58,126 bases of DNA from an uncultured bacterium. Its GTDB lineage: Bacteria; Gemmatimonadota; Gemmatimonadetes; Longimicrobiales; RSA9. The stretch's first letter is position 1; the number at the start of each line of letters is the position of its first letter. The notes under the pieces are model-generated. The model was given only the letters and a program-made list of their open reading frames with translations. It was not told where the DNA came from and searched no databases. The stretch lies in contig CALBZE010000025.1 in the NCBI GenBank assembly GCA_937889645.1, positions 1 through 58,126 of the forward strand, written 5' to 3'. Below, piece by piece: positions 14,626 through 21,555 of the stretch. Made by a program: the position numbers and the translations under genes.

Positions 14626-17193
14626 TCACCCCCGCAACGCCCTCAACCCGTTCGCCACGACCAGCAAGCTCGCGCCCATGTCGGCGAGGACGGCCATCCA
14701 GAGCGTCGCGGCGCCGGCGGCGGCGAGGGCGACGAAGGCGGCCTTGGTTCCGAGCGCGAAGGCGATGTTCGCGCGCACGATCGCCTCGGCCCTGCGAGCC
14801 CTGCGGATCGCGACGGGGAGCCGGGATAGGTCGTCGGCCATGAGGGCGATGTCGGCGGTATCGAGCGCGACGTCGGTCCCGGCGGAGCCCATGGCGACGC
14901 CGACGTCGGCGGCGGCGAGCGCGGGCGCGTCGTTGATCCCGTCGCCGACGAAGAGGACGCGGGCGTGGCGCTCCCGGAGCTCGCGCACGGCGGCGACCTT
15001 GTCCTCGGGGAGCAGCCCGGCGCGGACCTCGTCGACGCCGACGCCCGGGCCGCCGAGCGCGTCGGCGATCGCGCGCGCGGCGCCCTCGTTGTCCCCGGTC
15101 AGCATGACGACGCGCTCGATCCCTGCGGCGTGCAGCGCGCGGAGCGCGGACGCGGCGGCGGGGCGGACGCGGTCGGCGATGGCGATCACGCCGCGGAGGC
15201 GGGGAGCGGCGACGTCGCCTGCGGACCCGGGCGCGCCGGCGGGGTCCGAGCCGCCGGGCGTCCACGCGCGGACGGACGCGGCCGCCGCGACGTCGCCTAC
15301 CGCCCGCGTCGCGACGATCACCGCCGTGCGTCCGCGCGCCGCGTGGGCGTCGAGCAGCGCGCGATGGGCCGCGAGGTCGACGCCGAGCTCGACGAAGAGC
15401 CGCTCGCTTCCGACCAGGACCTCTGTGCCTCCCACCCGCGCGCGGTGCCCCTTCCCGGGGATCGCGACGGCATCGGAGGCCGGTGGGATGGCGATGCCGT
15501 CGGCTTCGGCGCGTTCGACGATCGCGCGGGCGAGCGGGTGCGTGCTGCGGGCCTCGGCGGCGGCGGCGAGGGCGAGGAGGTCGGCGGGGTCGGCGTCGTC
15601 GAAGGCGACGACGTCGACGACCGCGGGCCGGCCCTCGGTCAGCGTCCCGGTCTTGTCGAGGGCGACGACGCGGGCGCGGCCGGCGTTCTCGAGGTGCAGC
15701 CCGCCCTTGATCAGGATCCCATCGCGCGCGGCGCCGGCGAGTGCCGAGACGATGGTGACCGGCGTCGAGATCACGAGCGCGCACGGGCATGCTACGACGA
15801 GGAGCACGAGCGCGCGGTAGAACCAATCGCCCCACGCCCAGCCGGCGACGAGCGGCGGGACGACGGCGATCAGCGCCGCGATCGCCACGACGGCGGGGGT
15901 GTAGACGCGCGCGAAGCGGTCGACGAAGGTCTGGCTGGGCGCGCGCGTCGCCTGTGCCTCCTCGACCGAGTGGATGATGCGCGCGAGCGTCGTGTCCTCG
16001 GCGGGCTTCTCGGCGAGCACCTCGAGGGCGCCGTCGCCGTTCAACGTGCCGGCGAAGACCTCGTCGCCCGGCTCCCTGAGAACGGGGACCGACTCGCCCG
16101 TGATCGGCGACTGGTCGACCTCCGATACGCCGGCGAGGACGCGGCCGTCGACGGGGATCTTCTCGCCCGGCCGGACGACGACGGTCTCGCCGACCCGGAC
16201 CTCCGCGGCGGGGACGCGGGCCTCGACGCCGTCGCGGATCACCGTCGCCTCGGCGGGCGAGATGTCCATGAGCGCGCGGATCGCGCGGCGCGCGCGGTCC
16301 ATCGACGCCGCCTCGAGGTGCTGCGCGACAGCGAACAGGAACATCGCCGCCGCAGCCTCGCCCCACTCGCCGATCGCGAGCGCGCCCGCCGCCGCGAGCG
16401 TCATGAGGAAGTTCATGTCCAGCGCGCCGGTCCGCGCGGCGCGCAGCCCCTTCGGCACGATGTAACGCCCGCCGAGCACGATCGCGCCGATGGCGAGCGC
16501 GGCGGCGGCGGTCTCGGCGCCGAATGCGTGCGCCGCGACGAGCGAGAGCGCCCAGCAGACGCCGGAGGCGACGACGAGCGCGAGGCGGGCGCCGGCGGCC
16601 GACGTGGCCGGCGCGGGCGACGCGGGCGACGCGGCCGGCATGGCCGGCGGCGGGGTCGCGGGCGCGGTCGCTGCACCCTCGGCTGCGGGTGGCGCCGCCC
16701 CGCCGCCGTCGAGTGGCGTCGCACCCGCCGCCGCCGTCGCTGCCTCGGCCGACCGCGATTTCGCGCCCACCCCCGCCGCCGATGTCGCACGGCCAGCCAC
16801 CGCCGATCTCGCGCCCCCGGCCGCCGCTGCGTCCTCCCGCACCCGGTACCCCGCGCGCTTCACCGCGCCCGCGAGGTCCGACCACGCCGCCGATCCGGGC
16901 GCGTACGACACGGTGACCCGGCCGCCCATCAGGTCGACCCGGACATCATGCACGCCGGCGACGGCGCGGAGTGCCCGCTCGACGGATGCGGCGCACGAGC
17001 CGCAGTCCATCCCATCGACGCCGAGGCTCAGGATCGCGAGGCCCGCGGCGGAGCCGGCCGCTTGGTCTGCCGCTGCCGACCCGACCGTCAGGCCCGACGC
17101 TGCCGTCCCCACCGTCTGGTCCGCCGCGGCCGGCGTCGCCGCGCGGCCCGTCTCGGCGGAGAGGTCCTGCCTCTCCGGGTCTCGTCCTTTCAT
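14626..17193 (-). CDS. zntA: Heavy-metal P1B-type ATPase (Zn/Cd/Pb class)
   Basis: The 855-residue inner-membrane pump exports divalent soft metals. In order: an Ala-rich N-terminus, a heavy-metal-associated domain with GMDCGSC (Cys64, Cys67), an unusual Ala/Pro linker of about 80 residues (121-200), membrane spans, the actuator loop with ITGES, the CPC motif in VACPCALVISTP (469-471), the phosphorylated Asp513 in DKTGTLTEG, a STHPLA histidine-proline motif and GDGINDAPALAAADVGVAMG. CPCALVISTP and the final-span DMGASLLVVANGLRAL fit the Zn/Cd/Pb class, not copper (CPCALGLATP). ATG at 17193 has AAGGAG upstream. No metal regulator gene adjoins it. Confidence 0.93.
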   Translation of the reverse strand: MKGRDPERQDLSAETGRAATPAAADQTVGTAASGLTVGSAAADQAAGSAAGLAILSLGVDGMDCGSCAASVERALRAVAGVHDVRVDLMGGRVTVSYAPGSAAWSDLAGAVKRAGYRVREDAAAAGGARSAVAGRATSAAGVGAKSRSAEAATAAAGATPLDGGGAAPPAAEGAATAPATPPPAMPAASPASPAPATSAAGARLALVVASGVCWALSLVAAHAFGAETAAAALAIGAIVLGGRYIVPKGLRAARTGALDMNFLMTLAAAGALAIGEWGEAAAAMFLFAVAQHLEAASMDRARRAIRALMDISPAEATVIRDGVEARVPAAEVRVGETVVVRPGEKIPVDGRVLAGVSEVDQSPITGESVPVLREPGDEVFAGTLNGDGALEVLAEKPAEDTTLARIIHSVEEAQATRAPSQTFVDRFARVYTPAVVAIAALIAVVPPLVAGWAWGDWFYRALVLLVVACPCALVISTPVTIVSALAGAARDGILIKGGLHLENAGRARVVALDKTGTLTEGRPAVVDVVAFDDADPADLLALAAAAEARSTHPLARAIVERAEADGIAIPPASDAVAIPGKGHRARVGGTEVLVGSERLFVELGVDLAAHRALLDAHAARGRTAVIVATRAVGDVAAAASVRAWTPGGSDPAGAPGSAGDVAAPRLRGVIAIADRVRPAAASALRALHAAGIERVVMLTGDNEGAARAIADALGGPGVGVDEVRAGLLPEDKVAAVRELRERHARVLFVGDGINDAPALAAADVGVAMGSAGTDVALDTADIALMADDLSRLPVAIRRARRAEAIVRANIAFALGTKAAFVALAAAGAATLWMAVLADMGASLLVVANGLRALRG

Positions 17194-17374
17194 GGTGCGC
17201 AGCTCCTTGCGCGCAATGTGCCTCCGCGCCGACCTCGCCTCATCGGCGGGGCCGGCATCGGTCTCCCGGCACGCATCTTGTGGGAAACATTTGGCGGGTG
17301 TCCCCACCCGTTCACGCGAGGCGCCCAGTCGGCGCCTCGATGCGTTTCGTGTCCGTTGTCGGAGCAGGATTCAG

Positions 17375-17767
17375 ATGCAGCGCCATCTCCTTCATAGCGT
17401 CCTCGTCGGCCTCCTGTTCATGGGATTGGGCGCGTGCGCGTCCATGCCGAACAGGGATCCGGCCTACGGGGCCTACGGGGCGGACGAGGTCATTCTCCAG
17501 GTCAAGAATTTCAACTGGTCGGACGTGACGGTCTACATGCTGCGCGGCGGCGTCCGTACCCGACTAGGGATGGTCACCAGCATGGGCGAGGCTTTGTTCC
17601 GGCTTCCGGGTGCGATGTTCGCCTCCTCGCCGAACGTGCGTCTGATCCTGGACCCGATCGGCTCGCCGCTGGCTTTCACGACGGATCCGATCTACGCGCA
17701 GCCGGGCCAGTTCGTGCAGATGAACGTCGAGAACTATCTGCCGCTGACGAACTGGGCGGTGTGGTGA
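17375..17767 (+). CDS. Small hypothetical lipoprotein
   Basis: The product has 130 residues with a lipobox FMGLGAC (Cys21). The mature part is a short beta-rich domain (EVILQVKNFNWSDVTVYML, NVRLILDPIG) resembling a single beta-sandwich. I know no family name for it. ATG at 17375 follows GGAGCAGGATTCAG. Its last 92 bases overlap the 3' end of the SURF1 gene on the opposite strand. Divergent from the metal ATPase. Confidence 0.75.
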   Translation: MQRHLLHSVLVGLLFMGLGACASMPNRDPAYGAYGADEVILQVKNFNWSDVTVYMLRGGVRTRLGMVTSMGEALFRLPGAMFASSPNVRLILDPIGSPLAFTTDPIYAQPGQFVQMNVENYLPLTNWAVW

Positions 17768-18533
17768 GTCGCCTCGCGACCACGATCACCCAGCCGATCA
17801 GGGCGATGGCCGCGAAGGAGAACCACTGGATCGCGTACCCCAGGTGCGGTCCGCGGTCGAGTTTGGGCGGTCCGAGGGGGGTGATTTGGCCGGCGACGGC
17901 GTCGGCGCCCTCCTCGGCGAGCGCCTGTACGATGAAGTCGGCGACGGGATAGGGGAGCGACGCGCGCACGGCATCGTCGTCGGGGCGGAACCAGACGGGT
18001 GCGGCGTCGTCGGCGGCCGCGGGGTCGGCGACGCGGATCGGGGATCGCGCGCCGGCACGGGGATCGTCGTCGTCGGGGGTACGCTTCGCGAAGAAGGGAA
18101 CGACCATCCCGGTCAGGCGGACGGGTCCGTCGATGCGATGGGGACGCAGGTCGACGGTCGCGGCGTCGGACGCCCGGAGCCAGCCGCGGTTGACCAGGAC
18201 GACGTCGCCGTTCTCGAGGCGGAGCGGCGTGACGACGTGCACGCCGGGCACCCCCCGGTGCGCCCGACCCGCGAGGACGAAGGCGCGAGCGTTGTCGAAC
18301 TCGCCGCGGAGCTCGACGCGCCGGTAGGCGAGGCCGGCGGTGTCGAGGTCCGCGGAGGTGACCGGGAGGACCGGGAGCGCCAATCGCTCGGAGGCGATGC
18401 GATTGCGCTCCGTGCGCCACTCCAATCGGTCGAGCTGCCAAAAGCCCAGGCGGACGCACACCCCGGCGACGATGAAAACCAGGATCGTCGCCGCGATGCC
18501 GCCGGGGGTGATGCGCAGCGATGCTTTGCTCAT
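17676..18533 (-). CDS. SURF1 family cytochrome oxidase assembly protein
   Basis: The 285-residue inner-membrane protein belongs to the SURF1 family, which helps assemble haem-copper cytochrome oxidase. The N-terminal span is followed by GFWQLDRLEWRTERN, then VELRGEFDN, GVHVVTPLRLENGDVVLVNRGWL and the C-terminal GYAIQWFSFAAIALIGWVIV span, all in family order. After that span the protein runs on for about 28 Ser/Arg/Ala-rich residues, encoded antisense to the lipoprotein gene at 17375-17767. This tail may be non-functional. ATG at 18533 was chosen because it starts just before the first span. No oxidase subunit genes are adjacent. Confidence 0.9.
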   Translation of the reverse strand: MSKASLRITPGGIAATILVFIVAGVCVRLGFWQLDRLEWRTERNRIASERLALPVLPVTSADLDTAGLAYRRVELRGEFDNARAFVLAGRAHRGVPGVHVVTPLRLENGDVVLVNRGWLRASDAATVDLRPHRIDGPVRLTGMVVPFFAKRTPDDDDPRAGARSPIRVADPAAADDAAPVWFRPDDDAVRASLPYPVADFIVQALAEEGADAVAGQITPLGPPKLDRGPHLGYAIQWFSFAAIALIGWVIVVARRLTTPPSSSAADSSRRSSARTGPAARRSDPS

Positions 18534-18934
18534 CGGGCTTCGAGTGTGGTTGGAAGCCGGTCGTGTCGGCCCTGAATCCACCGCGGCCGCACGGCTCGGT
18601 GCGGACGGCCGCGACCCGTTTCGTACCGCCCACCGCCCCTGCCCGTTCCCTCCTCACCCACCCCTCGCGCCGCCGCCCCCTCCCCCGAGCCACACCCCCT
18701 TCACCGCTCCACCCCGGAACCCCGGGGCCTAGGGCTCGGGGCTCAGGGCTCAGGTGCTTGCGCCGCCTCGCCGGCTTTCCCCCGACCCTAAGCCCTAGGC
18801 CCTAAGCCCTAGGCCCTAAGCCCTAGGCCCTAAGCCCTAGACCCTAAGCCCCGAGCCCCCAGAACACTTCTTGCTACACAACCCATTGAACCCCCGGCAC
18901 TTACGCCGGCCCACCACCGACGGCGGGAGGACTC
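18534..18934. other. Divergent intergenic region with heptamer repeats
   Basis: This 401-base gap lies between the SURF1 gene and the transglycosylase gene. It contains two heptamer tracts in opposite orientation (18727-18754 and 18784-18860). No gene or clear promoter seen. Confidence 0.5.
18727..18860. repeat. Heptamer tandem repeats (GGGCTCA then CCCTAAG/CCCTAGG)
   Basis: A short GGGCTCR tract (18727-18754) is followed 30 bases later by about ten heptamers alternating CCCTAAG and CCCTAGG (18784-18860), which gives a 14-bp higher-order unit. The second tract is complementary in type to the first, so an RNA across both could fold. CCCTAGG also makes each pair locally palindromic (CCTAGG). 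Confidence 0.9.
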
Positions 18935-19888
18935 ATGGCGAAGGACGGAAAGCGCAGGACGATCGTCGGTCTGATCGCGGGGCTCATGGGGCTGATCGGG
19001 TTGGGGAAGGCGACTCCCCGGACCGGGAACGGTTTCGCGCGGGCTCGGGTCGCCGCGGGCGCGACGGCTGCGGAGGCGTCACCGGTGGCCGAGACGATCG
19101 TCGGGAGCGCGTGGGATCTGCCGGTCGAGCGGAACGAGCGGGTCGACTACTGGATCGACTTCCTCACGACGGAGAAGCGGGACCGGACGGAGCAGTGGCT
19201 GCAGCGGCTCGGGTATTACGCTCCGATGATCCAGGCGAAGCTGGCGGAGCGAGGGATGCCGCAGGACCTGGTCTTCCTCGCGATGGCGGAGAGCGGGTTC
19301 GAGCCGACCGCCTACTCGCGCGCCCACGCGTCGGGGATCTGGCAGTTCATAGCGGAGACGGGCCGGCGGTACGGGCTCGAGGTGTCGGAGTACGTGGACG
19401 AGAGGAACGACCCGATCAAGGCGACCGACGCCGCGCTCGACTACCTGCAGGAGCTCTACGACCACTTCGGCAGCTGGTACCTGGCCGCGGCGGCGTACAA
19501 CACGGGCGAGAACCGAGTGGAGCGGATCCTGAACGAGCGGGCCGGCGGCGCGCGCGGCGACGAGTCGCTCTACTGGCAGATCGGCGAGTACCTGCCTCGC
19601 GAGACGCGGGACTACGTGCCGATCATGCTCGCGGTCGGGCACATCGCGAAGGACCCGGCGGCGTACGGCTTCCGCGACGTTCAGTTCGAGCAGCCGATGC
19701 GTTACGAGGAGATCCGCGTCGAGCCGGGCACGACGCTCGAGGAGATCGCGCGGGAGGAGAACGTCGATCTCGACGAACTGCGTCGGCTGAACGCGCACCT
19801 GGTGCGTGGGCAGACGCCGCCGGACCGGGCGTGGGACGTTCGGATCCCGGTCGGGCCGGATCACGGGCCGGCGGTAAGCTTCGCGTAG
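18935..19888 (+). CDS. Lytic murein transglycosylase with LysM-like domain (MltD type)
   Basis: The 317-residue envelope enzyme cleaves peptidoglycan glycan strands non-hydrolytically. An N-terminal hydrophobic segment (IVGLIAGLMGLIGLG) targets it to the membrane or periplasm. The SLT domain shows FLAMAESGFEPTAYSRAHASGIWQF with catalytic Glu119, then LAAAAYNTGENRV and YVPIMLAVGHIAKDP. The C-terminus (RVEPGTTLEEIAREENVDLDELRRLNAHL) is a single LysM-type glycan-binding repeat. Shorter than E. coli MltD, which has two LysM copies. ATG at 18935 follows GGGAGGACTC. Confidence 0.92.
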   Translation: MAKDGKRRTIVGLIAGLMGLIGLGKATPRTGNGFARARVAAGATAAEASPVAETIVGSAWDLPVERNERVDYWIDFLTTEKRDRTEQWLQRLGYYAPMIQAKLAERGMPQDLVFLAMAESGFEPTAYSRAHASGIWQFIAETGRRYGLEVSEYVDERNDPIKATDAALDYLQELYDHFGSWYLAAAAYNTGENRVERILNERAGGARGDESLYWQIGEYLPRETRDYVPIMLAVGHIAKDPAAYGFRDVQFEQPMRYEEIRVEPGTTLEEIAREENVDLDELRRLNAHLVRGQTPPDRAWDVRIPVGPDHGPAVSFA

Positions 19889-19997
19889 CGGCGCGGCGCC
19901 GGTAGCCCGGCGCGGCGCGGCGGAAACGTTTGTTGGGGGCCGCCCGGCGCGGCGGCGGCGCCGACGGGCACCGACCGTTACGACCTCCTCGCGACGC

Positions 19998-20031
19998 CGT
20001 CGCGCTCTGTCTGCAGGAATTGTTGGTGCCG
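19998..20031 (+). repeat. Dispersed 34-bp element, copy 2
   Basis: Identical over 34 bases to the reverse complement of 418-451. The similarity extends more weakly about 20 bases upstream (CGTTAC then a pyrimidine-rich run). It lies 110 bases after the transglycosylase stop, in the sense direction. Confidence 0.85.
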
Positions 20032-20041
20032 GAATGTTGGA

Positions 20042-20073
20042 CCCGGCCGGGCAGGAACTCCTGCCCGGCCGGG
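20042..20073 (-). terminator. Perfect 15-bp hairpin after susD
   Basis: CCCGGCCGGGCAGGA pairs perfectly with its complement around a two-base loop. It starts nine bases after the susD stop codon. No T-run follows on either strand, so it may be a Rho-assisted or bidirectional 3' end for both susD and the convergent transglycosylase. Confidence 0.6.
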
Positions 20074-20081
20074 GCCCGCGA

Positions 20082-21554
20082 TCAACCGTTCGGCGGCTGC
20101 GTCAGCGGGTAGCACGGAATTTCGGTGTACCCGCGCGCGCTGCACTCGTCGGCCGGGACGAGCATGTTCGGGAAGATCTTGTCGTCCGGCCGGTCATTCG
20201 GCAGGGTGTCGAGCCGGTCGTAGCGCCGGGCGTCGATCCAGCGCGTACCCTGCGACCACATCAACGAGTACAGGCGGTTGTAGAGCAGCTCGTCGATGAA
20301 CGCGTCGTCCGGGCTGGCCGCGGTGAGCGGCGTCGGGCCGAGTCCGCCGGAGTGCTGGCGGACGAGGTCGATGTCGCCGATCGCGCCGGCCTTGTCGCCG
20401 TTGTGCCAGCGGACCTCGGCGCGGAGGAGGAGCAGCTCCTCGTTGGTGATCCAGGGGATCCACGCGGCCGCGTTCGGCTCCGCCCGGTTGTTCGGGTTGT
20501 TGTACAGCACCGGCTTGTGGGTGCCGACGAGGTCGTTGTAGGTGTACGTGCGGCCGGCGTCCATGACCTTGCGCGTGAGACGCAGGTCGGGGGAGCCGTC
20601 GCCGCGGAGTTGGGCGCCGGCCACGATGGAGCTGTGGACCCAGAACCGGTTGCTGGAGAGCGGCTCCGTGATCGGGTTCGAGAATTCGTCGGCCAGGCCG
20701 GTGTAGCCGTAGTAGACGCCGAGCGCGAGCGACTGCGGCAGTCCCGCGTCGGTGATGAACGACTCGTTCAGCGCCGTGGCGGCCTGGGCCCAGCAGGCGT
20801 CGCAGTCGTTGAACGTCGCGCGGTACACCAGCACCTTGGCCGCGAGCGCCCGGTTGAACTTGATGAACTCCGCGGGCGTGGAGAAGTCCTCGAACCCGGG
20901 CGCCATGGGGAAGGGGAAGTTGGCGCCGCCCGCGGCGACGAGGTCGTTGCGGGCCTCGTCGAGGAGGGCGGACACGGCGGCGAGGGCTTCCGCAAACGAG
21001 ACGAACGGCGCCGGCTCGTCGGTGATCGGCCGGTCCACGTCCATCGGGATGCCGAGTTCGCCGGTGCGCACCGCCAGGCGGGTGAAGTGCCACGCCTTGA
21101 ACGTCTTCGCGAAGCCCGCGGAGGCCCGGACCTCCTGCTCGGTCAGCCCCGTGGCCTTCGGGAGCGCCGCGAGGTACGTGTTGATGTGGCGGATCGCGCT
21201 GTACTGGCCGAGCCAGATCCCCGCGTTACGGCCCGCCGGGTTCTGCGGACCCTCCACCTGCTCGCCCGTCTCGCGCGGATCGTTCCCGTCCAGGTTGTAC
21301 CCTTCCCGACCGTAGATCGCGTAGAACTGGATCTCCGCGCCGAGGTCGTTGAACGCCCGGGCGAAGATGCCCGTCGCCGCGCTGGCCAGGATGTCTCGCG
21401 TCGGCGAACCCGTGAGGTCGTCGATCGTTGGGGCGTTCGTGTCGGCGATATCCAGATCGCAGGCGCCGAGCAGGAGCGCACCGGCCAGGACGGCGCCGAG
21501 GTGAGCCCTGCGCACCCGCGAGGCCTTGTTCCGAATCGATTTCATCGTCGTCAT
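20082..21554 (-). CDS. SusD/RagB family outer-membrane nutrient-binding lipoprotein
   Basis: The 490-residue protein has a lipobox LLLGAC (Cys32) followed by DLDIADTNAPTIDDLTGSPT, typical of SusD proteins. The body is helical and tetratricopeptide-like, with AIRHINTYLAALP, FAKTFKAWHFTRLA, FNRALAAKVLVYRATF and the late EELLLLRAEVRWHNGDKAGAIGDIDLVRQ and ELLYNRLYSLMWSQGTRWIDARRY. It forms a lid on the SusC transporter and captures ligand at the cell surface. The start codon lies one base after the susC stop, so the two are translated together. The substrate is unknown: no glycan or peptide degradation genes are adjacent. Confidence 0.93.
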   Translation of the reverse strand: MTTMKSIRNKASRVRRAHLGAVLAGALLLGACDLDIADTNAPTIDDLTGSPTRDILASAATGIFARAFNDLGAEIQFYAIYGREGYNLDGNDPRETGEQVEGPQNPAGRNAGIWLGQYSAIRHINTYLAALPKATGLTEQEVRASAGFAKTFKAWHFTRLAVRTGELGIPMDVDRPITDEPAPFVSFAEALAAVSALLDEARNDLVAAGGANFPFPMAPGFEDFSTPAEFIKFNRALAAKVLVYRATFNDCDACWAQAATALNESFITDAGLPQSLALGVYYGYTGLADEFSNPITEPLSSNRFWVHSSIVAGAQLRGDGSPDLRLTRKVMDAGRTYTYNDLVGTHKPVLYNNPNNRAEPNAAAWIPWITNEELLLLRAEVRWHNGDKAGAIGDIDLVRQHSGGLGPTPLTAASPDDAFIDELLYNRLYSLMWSQGTRWIDARRYDRLDTLPNDRPDDKIFPNMLVPADECSARGYTEIPCYPLTQPPNG

Positions 21555-21555
21555 G

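Noticed and set aside
14965..17397. Plus-strand open frame of 810 codons opposite the P1B ATPase
   Set aside because: The minus strand carries a clear ATPase with all motifs; the plus frame has no recognisable sequence.
18784..18860. Telomere-like sequence (CCCTAAG resembles plant-type telomere repeats)
   Set aside because: It is internal, changes into GGGCTCA-type heptamers found at other loci and has no terminal context.
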